Part shown: positions 47,701-60,829 of the stretch, piece by piece
Layout of the letters: each line of letters starts with the position of its first letter
Position numbering within the stretch: the first letter of the stretch is position 1
NCBI GenBank assembly: GCA_000711775.1
Contig: ARYC01001476.1
Span: 1-64,000, forward strand
Source: Oxytricha trifallax
Taxonomy: Eukaryota; Ciliophora; Spirotrichea; Sporadotrichida; Oxytrichidae
Reading direction: 5' to 3'
DNA length: 64,000 nucleotides
The notes under the pieces: model-generated
Database searches by the model: none
Told to the model about the DNA's origin: nothing
What the model saw: the letters and a program-made list of their open reading frames with translations, nothing else
Program-made: the position numbers and the translations under genes

Positions 47701-48635
47701 TAATAATTTGTCTAACGGATTATCTGGTTGTACTTAAATTTAATGATCAGATTTGTGTTTAACATTTTAAGAAATATTAATAACTGATATATACAGTTTA
47801 AATTATTACAGAAATGGGATTTAAGGGAAGGTTTTTGTATTTTTTAACCTCCTTTTCATATATAAAATTAAAAAATTTTACTACAGTTCGCAATTGACAC
47901 TCACAGTTCGCAATTGACTACAACACCCTTTAATTATAAATTTAGAAAAATCACCCCAAAAATATTTTAACAGTTTGTTTCTTTAGTAAATATAGATTAA
48001 ATGCAAATTTATAAAAATAAATAAAATTTTTTGTTTTAAATTCTAAATTAAATTATATTTTTTCTAATTTTTCTATTTTGATATGTTTCTATTTAAGCAA
48101 CTTTCATTTCCAGTAAATAATTTTTCTATAAGTAAATTTAAACAATTCATCTACCAAAATATTTGTTCGTAATTTATTAAACTGCTTATCATTAAGGGTT
48201 CATGGGGTACTAACAAGAACAAAGTAATGAAAGCAATTTCAGGCCAAGACTATGTTATTTTCTACATTAAAAAAGCAAGAAAATTTGTATTATATTAATC
48301 TAATTTATTCTTAACCTATTTTTAGAAAAGGAGAGTTTTGAAAAACTATAATTTATGAAGAAAAAGAATCTAAGCAGCTAAATCATCTCCTCAAAGTTTT
48401 AACTGAATAATTCAATCAATTGAGAGACAGGTAACTTATTATATTAGATGCGCTTCTAGAGACTATTGAATAACTTAAAATGAAGAAAAAGTAAGGTTAA
48501 ACTTGTTTATAACTTAATCATAGTTATGATGAAAACAAATTTCTGTATAATTACGATTATAAAGATGAGCTTGCATGGCTTGTTAAGATTAGATATAGAA
48601 TTTATGAGACTAGGGATATTGATATTGGTTTATGA
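44735..48635 (+). CDS. Multi-pass membrane protein with cytosolic tail, segmented
   Basis: Block 1 (about 44735-45060): MIDSSRQIIPNSTRIENNAF, GRTDIREQLRSVQVDEGNYD. Block 2 (about 45310-45720): FNSRDDISQDDIKRPKLRAR, DTESLSILNTQIKLNRLGNI. Block 3 (about 45990-46605): FALLTFVVEICYNMMIG-type span, then EIWNSRYYFTFSNFKGEIIK and spans IIFNFMQFLLMIAYVM, ITVGLLAIFMFYIILA, ILMFMLTVTLLATSFLLL, FYGLLTVVNAFYWFMITCF. Block 4 (about 48190-48635): ESKQLNHLLKVLTEQFNQLR, NYDYKDELAWLVKIRYRIYE, TGA at 48633-48635. The layout resembles the C-terminal membrane and tail region of large ciliate surface proteins. A frame break lies in the A run at 46138. Block 4 is assigned to this gene by layout only, because a transposon-like element lies between. 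Confidence 0.55.
46851..47925. mobile_element. 1075-bp element with 54-bp terminal inverted repeats
   Basis: The left end (46851-46904) and right end (47872-47925) are exact inverted copies, beginning TGTTGTAGTCAATTGCGAAC. Each arm contains two direct copies of GTCAATTGCGAACTGT separated by a few bases, a pattern expected of transposase-binding sites. The interior (46905-47871) is A/T-rich; the minus strand has fragments such as KSKVQTFQCSEQRSQK that could be a decayed ORF, but no intact transposase. It is a MITE or decayed DNA transposon, placed in the germline spacer between the membrane spans and the tail block of the surrounding gene. Confidence 0.85.
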
Positions 48636-48791
48636 ATTTAATTTGTCTATATCCTCTCAAATATAATTAATTGGTTCGTCATATAAATGAACAAGTAAAA
48701 AAAGTAACTCTTGTATAGTTTAAATTAAAATTGAGTCTATATAATGGGAAAATAATTTCTTTTAACTATTTTTTTACCCTTAATATTAGTC

Positions 48792-51700
48792 TCATTAATT
48801 CCTTATCAAAGTAGCCTTAACGTTGAGATGTTTGAATATTTAGAATATTATCATTATTATATTTATGAATAAGCCCAGACTAGCTAATACGAAGGCATCA
48901 TCACTGATTGTCAGCTTCATTAGAATGAAAACATCAATTGCCAATTAACAAATAGTAAAGATAACTGTAAAGTTTGTCATCGTATTTAATTGAACAATAA
49001 AGAATTTCCAATTGTTTAAGTCTGATTACAAAGATTCATAACCTAGGAAGTTTGATCAAAGAAGTCTCATTAAATTAGCACCAGCAAAATAACTCACACA
49101 TGTTACTGCGTTATATGCCATTCTGAATTTCTTGTAGAGCATTCTGAAGTGTGGTGAGTGAGCATAGATTGAAGACATAAACAAGAAATTGAAGAAAACT
49201 GCAATCTCACAAGTAGCTATAAGATTCATGGAGCAAACTGCAAGTGCAAACACACTCGAATTAAACCACATGTTACCAAGCAAGAATAGTTTATTGACTG
49301 CTTCAATACAACTCATTACGGCATAAATTACATCAATTATCTTCTTTTTGTTTCTTGTCTTCCACATTGAAATTACTATAACTAGTAGTCCTACAAAAAC
49401 TGTAGCAAAAATAAACAAAAATAGAATGAAAAAAATTTAGTTTATCCTTCCACGCACTCATTGTTAATTTCATTAATGTAATATCTCATAGGGCATTATA
49501 ACACGCATTCATTTTCATTGAGATATAGTTATCTAGCTTCTGGTGTTTTCTTACAAACTAAGCACTAGTCTGATTCATAACCAGAAAATGTCAAGCAAAC
49601 TTGGTTTACAGTATGAGCACATATTATTTGGTATATTATACCTAGTTCCTGGACCACAAACATCTGCGTATGTTTCGTAAAGTTCATTTATCTTATCATT
49701 TAATTGGAAGAACCAGCATGAAGAGCAAACGTTAGGACCTCTATTTACAATTTTTACATAGCTTATTGCAGACTTTACATTTTATTTCAGTTTTATCAAT
49801 GTTAAATCTTGTATTTTAAGTGCTATTGCATTAAGTGGCATCACCTGGAATGCATCTTCCGCTCGCCATATCCAAATATGCATAGATTGAATCATCTTTG
49901 CAAGATAAGCAATAATTTTATGAAAGTTAACACGTTGTACAATTTGCACTACAGAGAGGAGAGTTGGATTTTCTGCATTGTCCAAGTGAAGAGTCTTCAA
50001 TCATACCTTTTGTGCAATATGGAACAAATATTCCATCTTCTAAATAGTATTTGTTTGCACATTTGAGATATTTATTGCTTCCATCACCTGTACAGTCATA
50101 GCATCCTTATGACATTGTGCACATTCAATTATTGATAAAATAGATTAAAAAGAATTTCTTCAACCAATTTAAAAGATTGCAAATTAATTTCATTAAAGAA
50201 GTATCCATCTCCACATTCGTCAACACATGCATAATTTCTGAAAAGTGGATATTTAAATGGATTCTTGCAAGAAGTACAGGTTGAAGTCGTACCTGCACAA
50301 GATCCACATACTTTATTGCATGTATTTTGATCCTTGATCTCATCCACTATATTTATTCTTGTATTTGTTGATCTACTAGCAATTGTGAGATTACTAGAGT
50401 TTTAAACTTCTAGTGTAAATCCTGAAGTTATTCCAGCAAGTAATGGATTCATTACACCATTTACCTTAATGCTGTATTATTAGAAACCTTCCAAGAATAG
50501 TCACTTTACTGTCACAGTATTATTAACTATTGTGCAAGTTAGATTTACAAATGGTGTCAATGGAGCTTCACACTTTTTCTTAGCTTATAGCATTCTACTA
50601 TAATAATATGCACAGATAATTGTTATTATAATGAATTATAGTACCTACTGTAGGATTTGGATTTATCTCATCTGGGAAAGTAATCAATAAAATATTTGTT
50701 TGGTTAAATTCTGCATCAGCTGAAATAGTGAAAGTATAATCTGTTATTGCTGAAGGTACTGGGTTAAGAATTCTTATTAAAACATTTTGTAAGTTGACAG
50801 GAATAAGCTCAGAGAAAAGCTGAACAGCAAAAGGAGTAGTTCCTACCTCTGCAGCTTATCCCTCTTTAGTGAAAGTACCGATAGTAATTGGTTATGTAAT
50901 ATTTCCTAATTAAGAAATTGGATTTTTAATCCATTCAATCATTAAAGAATAAGCAGCACCAATGGGGCATCACTTAGTTGTATTACAGAAGTTAGTCATG
51001 TTTATTTGCTTAATTGAATTACCGTCTGGGCATAGTACGTAAGTATAGTTTTGATAAATCACTGAGGTTTCATAATTTAATACATCTATGGTTGAATTCT
51101 TAATCGTAAGAAGTACATTTTGGGGAATGTTGATCAAGACATTACCTGATTAAGGTACTAAATCTTTATTGGTTTTAAAGCTAGTAACCCACTGCATTTT
51201 TCTATTAATTTAATTGTTAGTTCTGATGATTTCAGGACTAAGAGGAATTAGATAAGTTGGAACAAGATCTGGCTTTATAAAGACATTAGTACTTGATTCA
51301 TCTATACAATAAATATTGTTAAAAATGACTTAGTTTATATAAAGTTTAGAATTTAACTAAATTATTCTGTCAATAGTAACCTTCTTTGGTTGTTGTCCTA
51401 ACCAGCATAGAGTATCTTGTAATATTCAATGGATTTAAAACATAATTGTAGTTGAGAATGAAATCATCATATACTTTGAAATAAACTCTGCTTCTCTCAA
51501 CACAAGCTGCAACTTGACAATAATTTCTAACAATAATTGTTCTATTACATCTTAGCAATTCACATAGCAATAGGTTTTTATTGTTTCCTTATGAGTAAGT
51601 TGAATAGCATGTGGCAGAGGAGGTAGTTGAACTAATTTATGCTTAAGCTGCTAATGGCATTTGAACTATGATACTTGAGGTTGATTCCAAAGCATGTCTT

Positions 51701-54700
51701 AGCTGTAAGTTAAACAGAGGTTTATTAGTTTTAAAAATAATTAATTATAGAAAAAAAGAGAGATTAATTTGAGAAATTTATTTCAGCCAATTATATTTTA
51801 AATTTATATATATTTGGAAATCTCCTTTGTCATTTAGGATTTCTAAATTAAAATAATGAAAATAGAAGTTTTTTTGTAGGCTGTCCAGTTTGATATCCTA
51901 AGTTATCGTTCATAGGGTATCTCGTGATTTCAATATCATACAGAGTTGTGCAAGTATTTACTTTATAAGTCACATTAATTATATTCATGTCGATCGTATC
52001 ATAGGGGCCTCTCTTAAGGGAATAAACTTAAGTATAAATTAAAATTGGACTAGGAGGTCTAGTGGTCTTAGGATTAAATATTTTCTTGGCACTTCATCAC
52101 TTAAATTCCTAAAAATTAGTTTGATTTATGGAAATAATTTAATTCAAAAAAATTGAAAGATTTGGAATCGATAAATTAATTATGCACAATAATTTCGATC
52201 TTATAATCACATTTTATTATTGAGTTTTTGAAATTCAACTAAGTAAATTTAAATATAATTTTTCACTTCCTGAGAATAAAAACTGTTTTAAAATTCCTGT
52301 AATAAAGGTATTAGGAACGAACTCAAATGAAGTTAAATAAAATTAAGTTCATCTTAATGACATATTCAGATATCTATAAGTCTCGTTTTCAATTAATTAT
52401 TTTCTAAACTATACTTTATCTAAGAATATTTGCGCTTACAACTGAGCTTACTATATAAATAAAAAGGACAGTCTTGCCTGAAATTGTACGAGAAATCCTT
52501 GAATTCGATTCATCAATCAATTAATGATTTAATAAAATTAGATTATCATTTTAATTACTTCTTTTGAAATCTTAGCTTGGCAACTTGAAGAATCAACAGT
52601 GATTTTTGCTGTTAAAATGATTCTTATTTTCCCTTTATTGGAATTAGTTGGCAAGAAGTTTACAGGTCTGAAAGTCACATATTCTCTGCTATTTTATTCT
52701 ATGGTGTCTCTACCATCGTTGTTGACATAAATTCATCAATAAAGTCTTAGGTAATTAAGTTACATAAGAAAACTAAACTATATTTTTTATGAAAGCAATA
52801 AAAATCTTTAGTTTAAATAAAAAAATTAATAAAAGAAGCATCTATTCCAAATCTTGATAAAGCTATGCTAAAAACCTTACAACAATTTTAAGTTTTAAAA
52901 TTAAAAATGATTTTAATCGTTATATTCTTTTGTTTCTAAGCTTTATTTAAGATTTAAGCATTTAAAAAATATTTAGAATAACACTTTTATTTGAACTAAA
53001 GCATTTGAATAATTTAAAATCTTTTTGATAATAAATCAGATTTCTTAATTAATCGATTTTATTTCTCATTATTTTATATAAATTATTTATTTATTAATAA
53101 AATAATACACAAAAATATCCATAAGTCTGAGTCAAATGTTATTTTAGAAATAAATTTGAATTTGGAAAATTAACTAAAAATTATTACCAATATTGGCAGT
53201 TAAAGTTGGCTAATTAAACAATCTGTGTCACATTCGAAAGAAAATTTTGAATTATCTCGACTTAATTTTTGGCGATACTATTTTATTGCGTCACTCGAGT
53301 GAGATGACTATGCTTTAATTACATACCTCTTAATTCAGTAAATTATTTCCTCTCATTAAAGTCGACTAACCTGGCTCCAGAGACAAGATATAATAATACC
53401 TCTAATAATAGAGTCCAGATAGTTTTGAATTATCTATCGAATGAGCACAAAATCGTTTAAATTATCAACTTTAAATGCCAATACATTAAATAATTTATGA
53501 TTAATTATCAAAAATTCAAATTTATTTCTACTATAATGAGTTATAGTTATAAACAAACTGTAACTAATCATTTATAATAAAGTTATAAGAATAGTACCTT
53601 AACCTACATCAATATCAGTGTATCTCTCAATAACCATAAACTAGCCTGCAGTGTAGTAATTATAACTATTTTAGTTATTTTATATAATTTTGATTATAAT
53701 AATGATATCTCCTTTGTTTTTGATTGGTATTTTGAAGAGATATATTCCAGTTTCATCGCATCCATAAGGGCATGGCTTAGAGAGACTTACTTTTTTAATA
53801 TAGCCACTTGTATAATAAATGAAAGTACAATTCATTCCAATATCTGATCCTATGACGACATAGCAAGTATTCAGATTGTTGTAGTGAGCAAATTAATCTG
53901 GGAGATAAAAATCAAATATTGCCAGGCTTGTGAAGTCAGAACCTGGAACCACAAAGAGACTGTAGTAGTTAGAACGAGCTACCACATTATCTTCTAATTC
54001 TACTGCCTTGATAATAGCTGTCTTGCCGATCAATGCTGGCATTTCTAACAAGCTCTCGTATTTAATTTAATTTAAATTGATTGTATAAATATATAAGAGA
54101 AATCATCTTAAATTTTTAAATCATTTTAAAAGTATTAACCATCTATGTACTCTTTATTAGCATTCATTGTAAAGACTCAAAAACTGCTTGTGACAGAGTT
54201 TGCTAAGAAAGATGTAGGATTTTAAAGGTTTCCATAAACTAATTGCATCGTATATATTGCTGCACAACCAGTGGTACAAGGGGACTTAACAAAAACTAAT
54301 TCATTTTAAGAAGAGGAAATTAGAAATGTCATCATAAATATATCCAGTTGGTTTGTATACGATTTATCATGAAGGAGACGTCAAAGTGTAATCAACTTTA
54401 CAAGTAGGACCGTTAAAACAAAGTAATTAAATAAAAATAATCCATAAATAATATAGCCAAAGTTTTGAGCGTACAGAAGCTTAATCATTTGGAAATACGA
54501 TTCTAATATAGCCAATTATAGGAATAGCATTAACCGTTTCAAATTGAATTCTATAATCATTTACTGCACCCATATATGGTGATGTCCTTGTTACATTGAC
54601 CACTAGTCCAGAAAGAATGTTTAAAATTGTGTCATGAGCAACTTTGCCTTGACTAAAAATTAAATTCGATGAGGAGAGAGATTCTATAATAAAATTGCCA

Positions 54701-57700
54701 GTTTAGGTTAGTGGAACAGATGCTGGATTCTTCATTGCGCCAGATAAAGTTACTGAATATACAAGAGGAGCTGTGCATGCTTCTGTTGAGCAGAGTCCTA
54801 AGATTTAAAACTAAAATCAACTGATTTGAATTTATTCAATTACTGAAATTAACATTGGTATAATTTGGTCAGAAAATTTTCTCATACATAAGTAAAAATC
54901 AAAGTAAGTTTATAATTTTCATAATAAATTTATCATAATATAGCTTAATTTTTCAAAATATTGCAAACTTTCCTGTAACTTTATATTTATTAGGTTTAAA
55001 TTATTACATGAGTTCCTGTTACCTAATTATAAGTAATAGTACATGGATAACTTGTAGTGCCATTTTAAATAAATCACTTTATATAAATATAATCCAACCT
55101 TGCATGTTAGAGTGGCTATGGAAAGCTAAAGTACTCTATTTGGATGGAAAGTTAATATTAGTTTACCATTTTAAGGTATATCTGATTATACAGTAAATGC
55201 GAATACATTTTTTGTGCTACTAGATACATATGGGTAGTTATATGAGTAATAGTCATTGCATCAATCACTCCAAATGCTAAATTTATTAATAGCATATCAA
55301 TTTATACAGTAAGGTTACAGATTATATTTGTTTAAATCTAGCATCAAGAAGAGAAGGTGATTTCAATTTAAGTTTTCCATATGTCCTTTTATGAATGATA
55401 AAAAAATTATCGTAATCAGTTAACTGAATAAATGGATTCTTAGCATTTGAGACTGTAACAGTAAAAGTATAAATCTAATAAATTATGCTAATTAAAATGA
55501 AAATTTTAGTTGGCACTGAACAGAGAGAAGTACAAAGCCATTCAACGCCCTCAAAAATATTGTAAGTAGAAGTTGGACTTCCACTAGCAGCATTAAATGT
55601 CACAGTATTAGCTCCATTTTTAATAGTATATGCGGAGACACTGGCTAGAATTACTTAATTAAGTGGGAACCTAATTTCAACTAAAGAGTCATCAATCAGA
55701 TAACTTGTTGTTTTCCAGGATATTGTGTAGTCTGAACTACTACCTAAGTACTCTTTGATCTAGTCATAGCTGTGTTTGTTAAGGGTACAGGCAACAGAGT
55801 AGCAACATTTGATAGTTAATAACTAAGAATATAAAAGTAAAGTTCAAACCATCATTTACATCTATTTGTTTATACTGGCTAATAATGTTGAGCTTACTCT
55901 AGTTTCAATAAGCATAGTTCTTGTGAAAGCATCCACGTAGAATCTGTTCAAAACATAAAAAAAACAAAAATAACAATATTAAAATTTATGAAAACTTTAA
56001 AATTACTTAATGTTAAATACTTCAGGGATATGTCAAGGAAATATTACATTTTTACAAGGGGTTTAAATTACAAAATATTGAGCTGATAGTTCTGTAAGTT
56101 ATTAAACTTTATCTTCTTAAGAAAAAAATATGTAACCTTTTAATTAATGTTAAAATAATTTGGCTAAGTTATTACATTTTGTCTATTAAAGATTATTAAT
56201 AATAACCTCTATGATATAAAAATATAATATTTCTAAATGCTAAATTTAATTTTCTTATATTATGCTTTATTTCTTTAGTCTAATAGTGTAACTCGTGGTC
56301 TGATCACAACTTGTTGTGCATAAGTTTTTAGGAATTGTAACTGTATTAACAACATTTGAAGTTTATGATGCTAAGTTTTTGAGGTTTCTACTGATGATTG
56401 AACTAAAAAGCAAGTTATAGCTCCCGCATCTGTTCTTATAAATTCATCACTAAGTGTAAGTAGCAAGTAGATACCTAGTTTAATAGCAGCTCCGTACTTT
56501 AAGTTAATTTAAAATAAAAAGAAAATAGAAGGAGGAAATTTATAAAAAATTAATTAACACACTTATTACAATGACAAAATGCAAAAGTCTAAAATCTTGA
56601 AAATATTATTTCTATAAGATAAAATTGATAATTATTTTCATTATTTTTTATTTAACTTCTTTCATTTCACTGCTATATTTGCATTTTAGCATACATAAAT
56701 ACAGATATATTTTCAAAATACATATCTAATTTATTTAATAGTGAACAAAATTCACAATTTTATTTTTATGAACTTAATTTAATTTACTGATTTTCGATTT
56801 GTTTTTATATATGTCAGTGGTAACACCAGAATAAGTTAGATAATTTTATATTAAAGTTACTGAAGATACAGTTATAATAGCTGGAATGACATCTGGTGTC
56901 GCAGATTTGTCTGAGACTTAATCGATTATATAAGAGTTGTAACTTGCATAAGTTCTAATAGTAAAGAAATTTGTTTGTGTCGTAACAAATTCAGCATTTG
57001 CAAAACCTTTTGATATTTGGAATTTTAAGTTGAAATTATCTGCACCCACCGCATGATTCTGTTATCTAAAATACTGTTTCAGTGGAAGCTTATGATTGAA
57101 TTGTTAAAGTCGCAGTAGTTCCATAAGTTGTAGTTTCAGAAGACAACTCATGTTCAAAAAGATTTTATTTCTAGATTCAAAGAATCTCTTTAATATATCG
57201 TGAAATTATTATGATAAGCTTAATTAAATTGGAAATTGTCACCACTTGGTACCAATTAGGAGCTCGTCACAGATACATAAATATAACCATTCTTTTTTAA
57301 TCTTGCAAAAAAGAGCTAAGGTTGAATCGAATAATAGTATCCGCATCAACGTTTAACACAGTTCTTATAAGTGAGTTAGCAACGAGCAAACCAGGCGTGA
57401 AATCAGGTAGCTGTGATTTTTAAATATCTGTTCCAATAATTTAATCCAACACATTCTTAATTTCAGCTGTGGATCCAGAGAAAGTACTACTGGAAGTAGA
57501 TTAAATCTAGCCATCCCTAGGCTTAGTATTGAATGGATTTAGATAACCTGAAATAGTGAATTCAAAAGTAGTACTCCCACCACAACTTATTACAGAGCAT
57601 TTCAGATCACCAATTATCATAGAAATACAGGAACCCATATTATTTGGATCAGTCACTTTAGTTGCAGTGCAAGTGGTATAAAGATAATTATAAAATTACA
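48792..57700 (-). CDS. Giant repetitive surface protein, C-terminal and middle part
   Basis: Minus-strand coding blocks over nearly 9 kb. The C-terminus (49418-48792) has several membrane spans (ATVFVGLLVIVISMW, FALAVCSMNLIATCEIAVFF, SMNLIATC) and GANLMRLL then SNFLGYESLQSDL. Before it (50350-49440) is a furin/growth-factor-receptor-like Cys-rich region (NTCNKVCGSCAGTTSTCTSC; ECVLQCPMRYYINEINNECV). Upstream are repeated extracellular domains, for example NVLIRILNPVPSAITDYTFT, LITFPDEINPNPTV (50.6-50.8 kb), YVTFRPVNFLPTNSNKGKIR (52.7 kb), FTSLAIFDFYLPDQFAHYNN (53.9 kb), VGADNFNLKFQISKGFANAE (57.0 kb) and CGGSTTFEFTISGYLNPFNT (57.55 kb). Many gaps are IES-like. Ends at TGA 48792-48794. A cell-surface receptor or adhesin is likely; the ligand is unknown. 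Confidence 0.72.
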
Positions 57701-57839
57701 TATAAATCTGTTAAAACTAAAGATTATATAAATAGCAGCAATTGAAGAAGCAGCATCTTTGACTGTGCAAGAAGGTGTTGGTGAAGTTTTTTTCAAACAG
57801 ATAAGCAATAGGAAATAAATAAAATAAGTTTTAGGTAGT

Positions 57840-60790
57840 TTATATTATGCTAGATTGAGGTTATTGTTGACACAAGTAATGTAGCAACCTCAGCTACCGT
57901 TTTATGTTCTGGTAGTTTGAGTATGTCTGGTACTACAACTTGCACCAGAATAATTGCATCAACTATTAGGCTTACTAAGAACTCATCTGCTGGATTTTTA
58001 GTTACCATATTTTAAATGACTTTCAGTGTCGCTAACTTCAGAAATGCTCTGGAAGTCGTTACTCAATCTGCTTTCACAATTCAATTCAAAGAATTAGATG
58101 GAACTTTAGTTGCTCAAACCACAGCTCCTGCTAGTTATGTAACTCTTGCTGGTTCAATTACTTTAGTTTCTGCTGTTAGAAGTACAACTATTCTAACTGT
58201 TGGATTAACAGGTGCTTTATATACTTTGACTTTTACAACTTAGACCAGACTACCAACTGCAGGTAGAATCGTTTTTACCTTCCCTGATGAACAGGTTGCG
58301 TACTTTGCAAGCACCACTTGTTAAAAGTTTATTATTTTATATGTTAAGACGGTACAGGAAAAGTCCTAACTTGCACTCTTGCTTAAATTAATGCGTCTTT
58401 TACAGTAACAATACCTGCAAATTAATACTGTACAACTGAGTTTGCAGCAGGATTTTCTTTTACACTAAAACTAATAAACGTCAAGAATCCCAAATTACAT
58501 TAACAGTCCCTTGATTTAATCAGTTTAGATTCAAACTTTTAATTTCTTGAATAGTGCATATGCTGTATTAGATCCAATTACTTCAGGCGTATATTTTACA
58601 AATAGTTTGGCTCCAGGCGTTTTGACAAATATGGCCCTAACTTACAAATAAATTATTTTTAATATAATCTATTAACTAGGACTGGATCTCAGCTGACTGG
58701 TGGAGTGCTAATCTATACATTCACATTTTAAACTGCAACTATTTTACCTTCAGGTGCTGTTCTTATTATAACATTCCCCACTGCTACGGGATATATTAAA
58801 GTAAGCAACAGTGTTACTTGTACTATTTCATCTGCTTCAAAAACTTGCACAAGACTGTCACAATAAGCAATATAAATCTCAAATCATTAAAAATTTAAAA
58901 GAGATTAATATATTTCTGCATAGTTTATAGATTGGAATTTATATAATGTGATTTAAATTAGGTTTATAAATAGTGGTTAAGCTATTATAGTTGAATAAAA
59001 TAAATTCAGATGGTATAATTTGATATGGAAATAACAGTTTCTTAGATTTTAAATACTTGTACAACTAGTGGAGGTTGTGTTGCCCCCTTTTCATACAAAA
59101 TTGCATAGACAAACTTCTTCAATCCTTTCAGAGCATTATTGACAATACTAAATATTAATATTCACTTATTTGTATAATGCTGCTACATTTTCAATATAGA
59201 AAAAGGTTTCAGCTTTTAATGGCTTGGTAGACATTGGATACTTCTCTGCTGCAAAATTAGCACTATCACAGAATTCTTTAACAGTTGTTTAACAGCTCCT
59301 GCAACTCCAATTGTAGGAGGAGACTTTAATTCTTATACACTTTAAATAACCATTCCTGTTAATAAGATACCATCATTAGCTAATTAAGGATCTTTGGCAA
59401 TTGATTTCCCTACAGAGACTATAATATAGTCCACTTCCTGCACAGCCTAAGCAACTTCTGCTACACTAAATTGTGCGGCAAGCACAACTACTCAAGCTGT
59501 AACAGTCACTAGCTCATCTGAGCTGCCTTAGAGTATAGTCATTACAATTAAATTAGTAAATAATGTCAAAAATCCACCTACTGGTGCCATATCTTCAACA
59601 TTTGTTTTCATCACATACTTTGAAACCGCAGGAATCGATACTAGCACTTCCTTGACTGTCAAGCCTGATGCCGAGACCCTCAATCCACTTAATGGAAGAG
59701 ATATTGTGACAAACAGTAAATTTATCATAAATTAATTTCCTCTATATTACTAAGTTTAATAGTTTACTGCATTCATATTGACTTTATCTTTTTAAACTAC
59801 AAATCCTATGCCTACTAATGCTCAAATATTGAGTATTTATTCTGCTATTTATTAATAAAAGTAACATCTATAATATATATTTACTAATAAAGGTATATGT
59901 ACCAGTTGATTAAGATGTGATAGATACTTCTTAAACATTTTCAGCTACTGATAAATCAGTGTATCTGTAGTTACTACACTTGCTGGTCCATCATCAAGTT
60001 ACAATACTTTTACTTTAATTAATATTAGAGTTCATTTATTAACAATTTATGGGAGAAAAGTATTTTTCAGTTTCTCTAGGAAGTCTCTGCCTCAACATTG
60101 TAATTATGCAACATATTAAATATATATACAATCATTTTTCATTCAATTTCAAGGTTTATAATTATTAATTGTCTCATTAGCTATTGTAAAATCTGTTAAA
60201 CTAATTATTTTAATTAATAATATAGAAATATATTATTTTGATAAAATAATAAAAAATTTATCATACTTATAAGAAAAATACTTGACGTTAAATGTAAATA
60301 ATTATTAAATTTTATATAATACTATGTATGTGTCAGTAAACATCCAAAGGGGATGATCTTATTTCATGAGCAGAACAACTACCTGCCCCATGGGTACATA
60401 TACCGAATTGGGAACAAAAAGAAACTTGCCCCTCTTCAATTAAATATTATTTATGTGTCTGAATGTTGTTCAGATGACAATAGTGATTCATGTCCTCCCA
60501 TTTTTACTTCTCAAGTTGAAATCGGGGGTTTTAAGAATCTTCCAAATGCTCGCTTCCCTTCCAATTCCATTAAAATTGAAATATACACAAGTGTAGGTGA
60601 CAAGATAGATGCTGTATCAACAAATTACTTCACAATCCCTTAATGTGACTATGGAGCAATGCAGAGTGTCACAATCAGTAGAACTGTGAATACTGTCGGA
60701 CTAAAGCACCGTATATACATTTAAGTTTTAGACAAATAACAATGGTGATCTTGGATCTCAAGGTTTTGTTAACATTTAATTCCCTATTGC
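57840..60790 (+). CDS. Inverted middle block of the surface protein (plus strand)
   Basis: Plus-strand coding of the same repeat type as the flanking minus-strand blocks: CTRIIASTIRLTKNSSAGFL, GALYTLTFTTQTRLPTAGRI, VFTFPDEQVAYFASTTC (57.9-58.3 kb); YTFTFQTATILPSGAVLIIT (58.7 kb); SLAIDFPTETIIQSTSCTAQ and SIVITIKLVNNVKNPPTGAI (59.4-59.6 kb); EIGGFKNLPNARFPSNSIKI and KHRIYIQ (60.5-60.7 kb). There is no signal peptide of its own and no membrane span, so it is best read as an internal part of the 48.8-62.0 kb gene lying in inverted orientation, as in scrambled hypotrich germline genes. The alternative is a separate partial paralogue. Confidence 0.6.
58325..58347 (+). other. 23-bp IES with pointer TGTTAA
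   Basis: TGTTAA occurs at 58319-58324 and 58342-58347. Removal of one copy plus the 17 bases between them joins FASTTC to QDGTGKVLTCTLAQ in frame, with TAA of the pointer read as Gln. It is one of the shortest IESs in the window and the clearest. Confidence 0.8.
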
Positions 60791-60829
60791 TTTCTTATTT
60801 TTATTCAAGTAATTAAATTTTAATAATTC

